Assembly: GCA_000827325.1 (NCBI GenBank)
Contig: KN832876.1
Span: 558,001 to 622,000, forward strand
Reading direction: 5' to 3'
DNA from: Oidiodendron maius Zn
Taxonomy: Eukaryota; Ascomycota; Leotiomycetes; Myxotrichaceae
DNA length: 64,000 bases
The notes beneath the pieces were generated by a model. That model ran no database searches and was not told the DNA's origin. It was given only the letters and a program-made list of their open reading frames with translations. Below are positions 22,436 through 33,540 of the stretch, in pieces (the first letter of the stretch is position 1; each line of letters opens with the position of its first letter). The position numbers and the translations under genes are program-made.

Positions 22436-24788
22436 TCACACAAGTACTGATGCAATTCCCTCGTATGCCCTCTCCACAGTCCGAGTACCCACTCCAGGAA
22501 CCGCCTTGAGCTGCTGTAGTGTCTGAATACTCCCTCCCTCGTCCTCGTTCTGGAGTTCTAAGTACTCCACCAAATCCCGTGCCTTCTTAGCGCCAACGCC
22601 GCTCAGGCCCCTGATCAGGGCAGCGTCTCGGGAGTTGACAATGTCAAGCAGGTATCGCGTCCGTGGGGTGAGTGGCTCCGACGCTTCGACTCTGATGTCG
22701 TTCTCCTCATCGGCGAAGATACGCAGTCCTGACTTCGCAATGTGTTTTGCCTTGGGCTTCTTGGCCTTTGACGGGTTGTGCGAGAAGCCGTCATCCCCTT
22801 CCTCGTTTTCGCATTCCATCATCGAGCAGTGGTACTCGTCGTCAGACTCCGCACCGGCTCTGGGCTTCCGCGCCGGCACTTTACACTTTTCTGAATCTCC
22901 TCGTGACTTTGTATAGGTGGATAGTTCAGAAGGCAGCGTACGGGCAACGGGATTCCCGCCTTCCAAACCAACTGGCGCGGGTTCGGCATTCGGGGCTTTC
23001 TCTCTCTTAGCCTGAATCTTCGCTCGTAGGTTGTCGATCTTCTTTAGTAGCTTCTCTTGGCCCGGAAAGAACGGGAGCGCAAGCTCGTACATCTTCAGCG
23101 CGCTCGAGTCCTCCCTGCGTTCCTTATGCTGTTTGGCCATGAGTAAGAATCGCAGGCCCTCAGCTCTAGCTTCTTCGGCCTCCCCACTCTCGATCCTTCT
23201 CTCCAAGGCCTCGAGCCTTCGCTGAACCGCCTCACTAATCTCCGAAGGGGCCGAAGAAGCTGAGTTGGTTATGGCCTGGTTGGCAAGTGCTTCTGATACC
23301 TTCCGCTCGATTAACTCCTCAATCTTGGCGGCCGATAGTTCAGCTGCCGTTCTGGGGGTGGAGGCAGTGGGACGGGCAAGTTTGATCGGGCGGACACTGG
23401 TTGCTGAATCAGAGGGCCGCTTCTTGGTAGAATTTATCCTTCGGATAGTCTGGGTTGCATCAGTTAACTTCTGAGGCCCGGAAGTCTTGCTCTTGTCTGT
23501 GTAGACTGAGAATGCCTTTAGAGGTTTTTCTTTCTCTGACCCCTTCGGAACCGGTCCATTCACATGCGCGTTATGAGCATTGGCAAGTGGCCGCAATGGC
23601 TGGCGTTGAATGTTGGTCCCTGTAGCAGATGGCGCCTTTCGCGGTGGTTGTGTAAAGACCACTTCATTTTCAATCTCCCTCACCTCTATACGTTTTGCCC
23701 TTGAACTTACATTTAGCGACGAAAGCGTGTCCAGATGGTATGCTCGTATAGGAGCTAAGTTCAATATCATTATGGTGATCCCGTTGTTCTGTCCTAGGGA
23801 CAGAATCCTAGTCATCTTCGATTCCCTGTACGGGATGCGCTTGTCTCCACGGCCGATAGCATCGATACACTGGGACAGCACGAATAAGCTCTTGTTTATA
23901 CTGGCCGATTCAACCATCCGCTCCTTGCTGTTGTCGGTTCGCCTGTTATCTTCCGACCCTGCTAGATCAACGGCAGAGGCTGTAGACGTCAAGGTCTGTT
24001 CGCCATTCGTCTGTGTGACTTTGACCACGAGGATTGCATGGCTCCGGCTACTCTGTGCATTGAGCTTGGTTCCAGCCGTGCTGCGATTATTATTCGCCTC
24101 AATATACAGTCTCTCGAAGTCTTTCAGGTCTTCACAGGAATGCTCGGATAGACCAACCACAACGGTCTTTCCATCCTTCTCTCGCAAAGGCAGACCAGCC
24201 AGCGAGCGCTTTTCTGGCGCTTCAAATAGATCGAACACCTTATCATTATATATTTCGTAGTATGAGAGGGTTACCGTGACGGAGGTCTCGCCTCCGGAGT
24301 CTTTCGTGACCTTTCGGCCACGCCTATATATACCGCTGAGAAGTCGAGGTATCGCCCCTCTCTCGGACATTTTCAGTCCGCCTCTCATTGTATGCGTCTT
24401 CCCAGTCCCTGTCACACCATATGCGAAAATAGTCACGTCGAGACCTTGAAAGAGAGATTTGAGGTGCGGTGCAACTGTAATATGTTAGCGCCTAGTCACT
24501 TATATTATACGGCGCTGCACGTACCTTCTGCGGTAAAGAGCTCCTCCTGAGTAGTCTTCATCTCATAAACGCCATTGAACGTAAAGGAAAATTCCTCCGA
24601 CTCGTTCTTGGGATTGGGAATACGGACAATGTTGAGGGAACTACCCTCCTGGTTGGGTTCGCCTCGCACAATAACATCTTTGTCGAGTTCTTGGTTCAGG
24701 AGGGGTCGGATCCTCGCGACAACTGAGAGATTATCAGCTTGGTCTGTAGAGCAGCGGGAAATATGAATTACATGCCTCGGACAGACAT
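22436..24788 (-). CDS. Kinesin with C-terminal helix-hairpin-helix (KID/kinesin-10-like)
   Basis: Three exons on the minus strand, 24788-24776, 24722-24525 and 24474-22436; 749 residues. The first exon is 13 bases and its intron starts with GC (AG|GCATGT), which gives the typical kinesin opening MSVRVVARIRPLL. Motor domain is about residues 1-340: P-loop GVTGTGKT near 90-97, switch I NAQSSRSH, switch II VDLAGSED, and SINKSLFVLSQCIDAI. The middle is a low-complexity basic linker, then a coiled stretch near residues 465-560. The last about 70 residues carry two HhH-like turns (LIRGLSGVGAKKARDLVEYL and LKAVPGVGTRTVERAYEG). A kinesin-1-like N-terminal motor plus a C-terminal HhH is the layout of KIF22/Kid, a chromosome-arm motor that binds DNA. 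Subfamily placement needs a tree. Confidence 0.85.
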
Positions 24789-25361
24789 GACGGTCAATTG
24801 TGTAAAGGAAAGATCAATTAACAAGAAAGGACCAAAGAAATGCCAATGTCCCCAGCCTGATCCGTTACAGAGCCACTTGCACTCTGCTGATTCCTGGTTG
24901 TCTGTCGCACGGTTGTGAAATTAGGTTGTCGAGGCTGAAAGTCGTTGGTTGTTTGGCGGTTGTCATGGGCGACGGTGTAGTGGCATTTGCAACTCCGTTC
25001 CTCGATCCTGAACTATATCTCCTGACAAAATGGTATATACAGACAGACAGTACTATCCAAATATCGACATCTCCGTTGCCCAGAAGGCTTGAGTTCTCTG
25101 AAATGGCTACCCCTTTGTCGCCATTTTTACACACCCATCCTGCCTGTTCCCTCGCGCTCTCAAGATCTCCAAACTGTAGCTAGAATTACACTTCAATTTC
25201 CTACACGAAATGCAACGCAAATGCTGATGTAAAACCTACATATTTTGAAGGCTCAATAATAAAAGAGTATCATAAAGGGTATGACGCAAAGATGTTCACT
25301 GCCAGTGAATGAGACATCAATGCTACTCCGATATCGCCGATATGTCCTCCAGCAAGCTCTT
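24789..25361. other. Intergenic, FAD oxidoreductase to kinesin
   Basis: About 570 bases with both flanking genes on the minus strand. It should contain the 3' UTR of the oxidoreductase and the kinesin promoter. No gene seen. Confidence 0.5.
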
Positions 25362-27249
25362 CTATGATGCGCCATCCTCTACATCAAGCTTAAATCCGCC
25401 TACGCAGCCCTTCTGGAAAAGCCCTTCCGGATCATACTTTTTGCTCATCTCCTTCAAGAATTGCCAATTCTCTTCGCCATAGCTTTCAAACGGCCTCTGC
25501 CACTCCGCACAGTAGTTCAAATACCGAAACCGATGGCCGGTACGATTAGCCGCTGCAGCGGCATCAATCTGCTCGATGACACGCCGTGTCGTATCTTTGA
25601 CGAATTCGTCATCTCGGCCTTCGGTCCAGTTGATCGTGAACCCGACGATGACGAGCGGCTCATCAGTGCCGTCGTCGATACCCATAGGATTGGCATCGCC
25701 ATTTCTTGCCCATTTGGGTAGTAACGGCTGCAGTACGAATGTCCAGGCCATATTCTTGACACAGTTGACCAGAGTTATGGCATCGTAATAAGCAGTATGC
25801 GCAGCAGCGATGGTGGCAGGGTCATTCTTGATTGTGGTAGTGGCGAAGACCTGGCGCAGGCCGTAAGGACTCAGTGAATTCAACTCATCGGAGGCGCTGG
25901 TTAGTGTGCGGACTTTACAGGTGCTCCACAAACGCCAGAGCAGTCCGAAAGATGAGTTCTTCCAGCAAGCTGGCCATTTGTTTTCTTCAAGTTGCTTGGT
26001 ATAGACAAGGTTCACAGTGATGATCTGGATGCGCAGTTGCTGGACATAGGAGAAACACACCATGGGACCGGAGGCATGACTATCGTACATGTTGACTTGG
26101 TTGACGGCCTCATGGAAAGCTGCTAGGACCTTGGGGGCTTGAAAACCAGGCATCCAGAGAAAGCCACTCCAGATTTTGGAAGAGGCGAAACTGCGAGCAG
26201 TAAACCTTGTGACGATGCCGAAGTTGTTGGAGCCGCCTTTAAGAGCACGCCAGAGGTCGGGATTTGTTGATGCGGAAGCTGTTACTACATCTCCAGAAGC
26301 TAAGACTATCTCATAGCTCAGAATATTGGAGCAGACTGGCCCATATCGAGGGGTGAAGAAGGAAAGCCCTCCTATATGTGACTGTATTAGCTCTGGAGCA
26401 GAAGATTAACGCTAGTGGAGTTGCCTGACCTCCTAAAACCAACCCGCCCACTCCGACGGCAGAGTTCCTGCCTCCAATAACAGCAATTCCCTTGTCTTCC
26501 AAGGCTCTGGAAACATCCCTCCATCTGGCGCCAGTCCCAAGGACTACGCTTGATCCATCATCAGAAGGCGTCACTTCATTAAATAAACTGAGGTCAATCA
26601 TAATGCCTCCTTTGATGCTCGACGCTCCCGGAACTGGAGAGTGACCACCACTTCGGATGGCGAACAGCCCTGCGCCTTGAGCCCCCGCAGCATTTCTGTG
26701 TCGTTGGCGGAACTCCCGCTTGAGGATCTTGATGGTCACAGAGAGTTGCTCTACATCACGAGGTTGGACAACACAAGCCGGCACGGCCTCTCTCTCCTGC
26801 TGAGCCCAGTAGGACTTCATCGACTGCTTGAAGGTTGCAGTGTCATGCGGCAAAATGACGCACCCCGGCAAATCTGCTGCGAGTACTTTACACAAGGTAA
26901 GCATAGAAGGCTCCAGTGAGCCGTTCGAGAGGTCCAGATGGTCAGCATCATGGCCGAAGTCGAGCTTCTCTCCGGCCTCAACGGTTTGTGAAGTCGCCGT
27001 CCGCAGACGGCGCAGCAGAGAGAGAGATATTGAACTAGAACTGATGAGAAGGGCCAGGAGGATGAGGAGCGTAGTCGCGGCAGACGCGGAAATAAACTGG
27101 CAGGCAAGTATCACTATGACTGCTGGCACAGTGATCCACCTACTGGATGATCCAGTATCACTGGTGGAAGAAGGCATCGCCTCTATGTGTCCCCGAGCCC
27201 CCCCGAAGTGAGAGTTATCTCCGCGACGGTTGATGTGATGTTCTGGCAC
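25362..27249 (-). CDS. FAD-linked oxidoreductase, VAO/berberine-bridge type
   Basis: Two exons on the minus strand, 27249-26430 and 26371-25362, joined at GLVLGG/GLSFF; 609 residues. The N-terminus has a long hydrophobic stretch, about residues 40-75 (ITVPAVIVILACQFISASA; TLLILLALLISS), suggesting a signal anchor or signal peptide. The FAD domain includes VVQPRDVEQLSVTIKIL and IRSGGHSPVPGASSIKGGI with H203 as the likely covalent FAD attachment site. GGRNSAVGVGGLVLGGG lacks the Cys seen in bicovalent enzymes, so attachment is probably single. The C-terminal berberine-bridge segment reads YLNYCAEWQRPFESYGEENW then LKEMSKKYDPEGLFQ. These enzymes oxidise many alcohols, sugars and alkaloids; substrate unknown. 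No cluster partners are near. Confidence 0.85.
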
Positions 27250-27978
27250 GACTCGAGTCCTTATCTAACTTACAAAGCCTCTCCTACTTACTCATCCTTG
27301 TAACTCCCTGCACCACTGCTGCCCCTCAACAGGCGCGACCAATCTCTGGCCTGTGTGAAATACCCGTCGGCGGTTGGGATGCGGGGAAGCGAGCATATAC
27401 AGTTCAGGACCAACCCTCCTCGTCTAATGCATATGCCGGAAGGTCAAAATAGACTCCTATCCAGCGAGTACATTAAAAGACCATCGAAAATCAAAATTAA
27501 GTGGAAATTAAAATTGATAAGCAGAAGGAAGAACAGAGGCAGAAAGGGGGGCTAATCCCATCTTGAGCTTTGCTTCTGCATAGTCTACTCCAAAAATTCT
27601 TCGCCTGAGATGACTCGGTGGTATAGCAGAGATACCAGCCATAAATTAATACAGTCGGTTTCCTGCAGGAATAGGGCTTCTTTTGGAATATAAATATTGT
27701 TATTGACATTAATTTGGCTTAGTTGGGTAGTAGATATTACTTCTATTTCAGGCTGCGGTCAATTCCAAGACCACTCTTTCCAGCACGGCGCCCATGGGAA
27801 TAAGAGATGGGAAGACTATCCCGTCAATCTCACGGATTTTTATGATGTCTTATTATGCCGCTACATTGAAATGTTTAATTTTGTCACAGGGCCAAGTCAG
27901 TATTAAAGTAGGGTTCCATCGAGTCTCGTGTAACACCAGAACAGTCCACCATTATCCGGGTTTCAATGAAGCATCCTC
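27250..27978. other. AT-richer intergenic region
   Basis: About 730 bases, noticeably AT-rich from 27450 to 27960. Short frames only. I see no gene. Confidence 0.5.
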
Positions 27979-28816
27979 TTAATGCGGTGCGGTATCACTC
28001 TTTGCTGCATGTTCAGCAGTCCATATTTTGATCTCATCCACTGCTTCATCCACTCCTTTTACAATAAGAGTTGGCCCACCACTCGCCAGTTCACCCAATT
28101 TATCGTTCCACCCTCCTCTTCCGTGATGCCCGCCAGCCCTGTCGACCCACGCTGCCTGCATTCCGATAGACCTGGCTCCGACAACATCAAATGGATTTCC
28201 ACTGACAAGCCAGAGTGTAGCCATGTCTTCTGGCGATGTACTCTTTCCAACTTTGGTAGCGAGATGCTGATATCCTTTCGGATGTGGTTTGAAGACTTGG
28301 ATCTCGTCGACTGTAACAAGGCCCTTAAAGACAGACGATAAGGGCGATAGTGACGGCGATTTATGAACGGAAGCCCTCACCATGGCATCCGTTCCGTTCG
28401 AGAAGACATAGGCATCGATACCCGGGTCCTGTGCGAGAGACTTGAGAGCCGGTGCAACATCCGGAAACGTTCCAAGAGAGTCGTACGCCGTCATTAGTTT
28501 CTTGATATCTAAGTCCGATAGAGCGACTCTGGCTTCCGCTAGAGCATGCCTCAGAGAGGCATTTGTGACTTCTGATAACGGCTTATACAGAGCTGGATGA
28601 AAGAATCAATCAGCATCCCGAGTGGATATGAAACGGAGACGTACACATGCTATTTAACCTCCAGGTGTATTCGAGTTGGTAACGGCGCCATAGTGCGGAA
28701 ATCGACTTTGCTTTCTCTTCTCCAACGTGGGGCGCAAGTTCCTCTGCAATGCTCTCTGTTGAGAGCAAGGTTCCATATAAGTCGAAGGCAATGACTATCC
28801 TGTGATTTGACGCCAT
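27979..28816 (-). CDS. Type II haloacid dehalogenase (HAD superfamily)
   Basis: Two exons on the minus strand, 28816-28645 and 28592-27979; 261 residues. HAD motif I is IAFDLYGTLLS with D12 as nucleophile. It is followed by EYTWRLNSM joined by splicing to SLYKPLSEV. Motif II is VFSNGTD, the motif III lysine is in EIQVFKPHPKGYQH, and motif IV is VSGNPFDVVGARSIGM. This matches L-2-haloacid dehalogenase-like proteins, soluble hydrolases that remove halogen from short 2-halo acids. In fungi the natural substrate is rarely known. The start at 28816 is preferred because family members begin just before motif I; an in-frame ATG at 28873 would add a hydrophobic 19-residue head. Confidence 0.87.
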
Positions 28817-29086
28817 CTCAGAACACAGCAAGAGTAGGCACTGGAGGTGCAAATACTGTAGAAGAGTGAACAATTCTGTAAATTAGTCGATTATTTTTTC
28901 AGAGCTAAAGTAATGAATCAACTACCTATGACATGTTTGGTATTAAATATCGTGACTTACTAAGGCTGTCCATCTCTCATGCGGGGTTCTCCCGGTTCGG
29001 CACGCCACCTGCTGGATGAAAATTTGAGGGGCGGCCAGTTGTAAGATCATCTTGCAGACATGTCTGAAATACGTACAGGTGCTTAA
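28817..29086. promoter_or_regulatory. Divergent promoter HAD / HNH protein
   Basis: 270 bases between the two start codons, so the two genes probably share control elements. No specific site was recognised. Confidence 0.4.
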
Positions 29087-29901
29087 ATGGAGGGAGCTGA
29101 AAGCTTCAACTTTAAACTTTTCCGGGACTGTTTCGCCTCGCCATTGATTGAAAAGTCCGCCCAACAGCCACCCGGCAAGAGCAAGAAGGCTCGGGGGAAT
29201 GGTAAAATGAAGTCGACCTCCACTCCCCCCACAAGTCTCCCTCAGGAGCCCAATGACGCCGAGGAGTTGGCAGAGTTTATAGATGTTGGTGTCACTGACC
29301 TGAAACATGGGCATCCGGAAACTGATTATTCAAGTATATCACATCTGAATTCTTCACCAGTCTTCCGGCCAGCCTTCGAACATTGAATTATACGGAATGG
29401 TTAAATGATTCTGCTCTCCAGATCTATACGCCTCCTCTCAAGTCACAAGTGTCCTCTTCGCTCCTAAACGTACTTCCTCCTAGTATAAACGACTCTTTAG
29501 TATCGTACAATTTCCTCCCGCCTCACACCACTCTTGAAGAATTCCTCACTCCGGTCCTAAACGCTTACCTTACCACACTTACCACTCCACCTCCCCCGCC
29601 TTCTATGAGTCGCAATCTGGCCACCGAATGCGAGATCTGCTCACGCTCCTGGATCCCCCTTACATACCATCACCTAATCCCCAAGGACGTCCATACCAAG
29701 GCGGTGAAGCGGGGCTGGCATCATGAAGACCAGTTGCAGAATGTGGCATGGATCTGTAGGGCGTGTCATAGTTTTGTCCACAGGATTGCGTCCAACGATG
29801 AGTTAGCTAGGGAGTGGTATACGATCGAACGGTTGTTGGGGAGAGAAGACGTTAGAGCTTTTGCTGTTTGGGTTGGAAGGGTGAGGTGGAAAGCCTCTTG
29901 A
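29087..29901 (+). CDS. HNH-domain protein, conserved in fungi
   Basis: Two exons, 29087-29284 and 29335-29901; 254 residues. The splice joins AEFID to YITSEFFTSLPASLRTLNY in one frame. Its donor is GTTGGT, which is weak; CTGAC and CTGAT branch candidates lie inside. The C-terminal domain has CEIC, then a YHHLIPKDVH core, LQNVAWICRACH and SFVH. It therefore keeps two CxxC-type zinc pairs, the HH, an Asn and the final His of an HNH/treble-clef nuclease fold. Many fungal HNH proteins of this kind have no known role; a DNA-processing enzyme is plausible but unproven. No mobile element features surround it, so a homing endonuclease is unlikely. Confidence 0.75.
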
Positions 29902-30045
29902 GTCTACGATCATTTGCCTGAGGACGTATGATGTGTCGTAACGAATGATCGGGGTATATTCATCGGTATATATTTACATCTATATCAATTTGTATACTAG
30001 GATGTAGGGGACAAATGCCACGCCAAGTAACCATCTCTTCTAGCC

Positions 30046-32927
30046 TTATAATTGACGTTCACCCTTAGCCGTTGGCGTTAACTGCAGTTCAAGATATTTC
30101 TGTGTCTCGGTTTCGTGTGGCCAGCCGGCCCAGGTCTGGACACTCTCAACGATACTTTGGGCTTCAGCTTCATAAATAGTATTGTCCAGGAAAGCTCTCA
30201 TGGCAATAAAGACTTGTCGAATCTGCTTTTGGCCACTCCGAGATTGGTTTGCTAGCTGGTCTAATACGTCCTGATGTACCTGCATCCATTTAAGAACGCT
30301 GATGATTCCCATGTAGTCTTCCATAAGGCCTAACACACGCACATATGCGTGGAGATGAACTCCAGCGATTGAGTGAAGGAGATCTGGAGTGTGCGTAGAG
30401 TTTATGTTGCTAGTAACTGATATCTTCACAAACTCATCAGTGACTACTGTCGCAGGGCATTTCGTAAAAACAGCAGATCTGTCGTCCGCTGACACGTCAA
30501 ACGAAGCGCAAAGAGCCTTTTCAAGACCATGGCAAATAATCATGAACCCTTGAGGGTCCAATTCAAGTCCAAGTCTCTGAAAGTCACCAAGTGCGGCAAA
30601 GAGCATCTGCCATGCAAGCAGGTCATTTCTCGGATCCCCAGCTAAATCGCGATCGATTACGATACTACGCCGGGCTAACGCCTGAAAGAGAGCGTACCAT
30701 GCTGGTCGAAATCGAGTTTGGCTTGCTTTAAGTAGTTCTATACTGCGGTGCAGTGTGTTCAAAATAGGCTCTCCAGTATGATCTCGGGGCTCTAAAATGT
30801 GATACTCATATTTGCTGTGAGCAAATTCTGAATCCTGATCGTGCTCGGCAACGTCACCCGCTTTTAATAAAGCGTGCTCTGTAACCACTGCACGAGGAGC
30901 AAAACGACAAAGGAGTTGTATAAAGGCCGCAAATGTTGAGGCCGGAACTTTGCTCAGAACAAGGGGGGATATCTGTCTATCGCCAGATAAAAATGCTACT
31001 GCTTGATTGTTGAGTTGGCTTTCGCGCAGATATTTTATGCCACTCCCGATTGTTCGGGCATGGCGAACGAGGAACGTCAGAAGCCTGCCAGACGGTCGAA
31101 TTCCAGATATAATCATCTTATCGTAGAGCTCGTCAATAGTGGGGGGGGAAACGCCGCGCCGATAGGAGATGCTCATATTATCATTCGAAGGCATGAGAAC
31201 CTCCTTGCCATCCCCTGGAGTTGCATCGCTTGGGTTCTTCTCCCGAAACCTTGCTTCATTATAATTGAGCTTTTCAAACATGGCAAGATACATACGTGGA
31301 CTTGCATGTCCGCCCTGCAGCTCAAAATTCTTGAACGCCCCCCAAGCTTCTTGTATGTCACGAGTAGCATCAATTCTGGCAGCCCACAAATCCGGATCAG
31401 ACTCAGGTAGGATCTCATTTTGGTCAGGCTGCGATCTACGCTTTATAAGTTTTCGGGTTTGAATAGTCGGTGTTCCATCAGGATCCTGTCCTCCAAGGAT
31501 TCTCATGACTAGATCGTCGACGTTGTCTGTATAACCGGCTTCTTTTGTTCGAATTCCAGCAGAGACGACTCTACTTAAATCTTCCTCAGGCGATCTTTGG
31601 GCATCTATGCCATGCTGATCAATTCGCCAAGGAGGCCAACTCCTTGTCCTAAGATTTGCGACCTTTGTTTCTCTTTCTGATTTTTGGGACGCAGCGAGGA
31701 CTTGAGCAACGGCGCGGTAGCTACCTTGGTCTAGTGTCAAAGGAGGATTGAATTGTCCGATCATCTCTATAAGAACTTTCTGAGCTTGCCAATTGTGGCT
31801 CATGGATTTGAGAGGATTTATAGAAGCTGGTAACGCAAGCAAACGGAGAGTTTGATTGTGGAATTTACAGAGTCGATGGTGCATGCGTGCATCCAGCGAC
31901 AGTGAATCGCTGCCCTTGCCGTCCGGTATCGATCGTATAATTAGAGCAGCTATTTGCGAAACACTGACAATTGCAGGAGGCCAGATACGACGTGCCTGGT
32001 ACAGAAAGCGACTTATTATCATTATAGATGTTGAATCCTCTAGCTTGAGAGGAGACGAAGTCTCACCCATGGTGACTTTTTCTGATAGAGGTATGGCGAG
32101 AGGTCCCAGCTCTAGTTCAGGCAACACCCCCAAATTTGACGGAGACGTCCCGGCAAGTTGAGACCAAGTCCAAGTCAGCAATAATTTTAAGTTTATGACT
32201 TGTTGGATGTCCCTTCGGAGTATTTCCAATAGTACGAAGGGTGGTTTCGCACAATCTGCGGAGAGGAATCGTCCAGCCATCTCGTCTGCGCTTGGAGCAG
32301 ATACAATCCAAGCCCATTTCTCAACATCTTCTAAAGCAATGCCTTTTGCTTGAAGAGTGGTAGTAGCTTGTTCACCGAACGATTGGTCGAGTCCCGTAGG
32401 GGTCTAATTGATGTCAGGTAAGACATAGATATAGATATGATAACACATACAGCTGAATATTTGGATCTATGGAGATACTCTAAGAGAATATTCGACAGGG
32501 ACGAAGAGGAAATATACTGCCTCATGCTATGCCAAAATGACTCTTGCTCCCCATCATTATTCGTGTCTAGCCAACGTGCAAGAGCTGCGGGGGGAGACAG
32601 CCGCTCTCTTTTCAGTCTCTTTAGATCACTGACTTGCGATTTAGGCTGGATATATCTCACTATGCTGTCTCGCGCGGCCGGTTGCTGGGCTTTGTTCGGA
32701 TCGTCAAGGTATGGGGTTTTGGGGCTTGAGTCAATAGTCATCCCTCTTGGCCTCCTCGACTTTGGGGATTTAGGAGAAAGTTGAACGTATGATGAAGCGC
32801 AGCGGACACGGGAGGGGACCGAGGAAATCTGCATAGATTATAAATTCAAAAGGTCAGTGGATAGAGAGCCTCTTGATTTAAGACGAATCGTCCTAGGACC
32901 TACCGTAACATAGTGGGCAGGTGTCAT
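30046..32927 (-). CDS. PPR-like mitochondrial protein (unnamed)
   Basis: Minus strand. The preferred model has three exons, 32927-32904, 32828-32451 and 32403-30046; 919 residues beginning MTPAHYVT joined to ISSVPSRVRC. A simpler two-exon model starts at 32834 and gives 913 residues. Both introns are GT..AG (GTAGGT and GTATGT donors). The N-terminus is basic, Ser-rich and poor in acidic residues, consistent with import into mitochondria. The rest is largely helical, with repeated helix pairs (for example PRMYLAMFEKLNY, LLTFLVRHARTIG and AGVHLHAYVRVLGLMEDYMGIISVLKWM at positions near 31250, 31080 and 30330). This suggests a helical-repeat protein of the fungal PPR type, often mitochondrial RNA factors. 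No family name is secure. Confidence 0.65.
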
Positions 32928-33540
32928 GGAGCAGGCAGATCTCCATAGAGAGAGCCTGCCAAGTCCCGAGATACACAGGTTCGATTGCATCCGTTCATGC
33001 TGCTCAAATCGCAGAAAAGATGGGGATCTCTACGATAAATTGCAGTATAAGCAGATTAGAGAAGTTTGGCAAAAGTGGATAAAGAAGCCCCGTAGACAGA
33101 TCTTGGAATTAAGTTTTCAATTTCCCGCAGCTGTATACAGGAGGAGTATACTGATGGCAGAAAGGGCGCGAGGTAGAAAATCTACGGTACGAGTTTGGTT
33201 CCCGCGCGACAAAATGGGCGATGACTAAGCGAAACAACTTTTAGCTCGCTTTGGCCTGGTCGTCGTCGCTTTTGCGTCAATACATTCTTGGAGGGACCAT
33301 AACCCCGTGCAGAACGACTGCGCAAGAAGATCACTCTTCCGTATCGCTTCGGACTCGTGTCTGTCTCTGCGAACATCGCCAAGTCCAGCTGGATCACTGG
33401 CTTACTGGAGCACGCTCGTCTACAACGCTACCGCCACGCTACTTGACGGTCACACATTATCCTCGCTACCCTTTGCAGTCGCGAGTCGCGACGAACCGCG
33501 AAGACAGCATCCAAGGCTATCGCGAGGGATTGAAAGCATC
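32928..33540. promoter_or_regulatory. Divergent promoter, PPR-like / unnamed 873-aa protein
   Basis: 613 bases between starts. The reading frame of the downstream gene stays open upstream to 33307, but the start at 33541 fits better with the conserved-looking Ser/Thr head. No clear site found. Confidence 0.35.

Noticed and set aside
23610-24260. 216-codon plus-strand frame
   Set aside because: Antisense to the kinesin motor domain, which has unmistakable motifs.
28943-29901. HNH protein as a homing endonuclease or mobile element
   Set aside because: Neighbours are ordinary genes, it has a normal intron and no repeats or intein/intron host around it.
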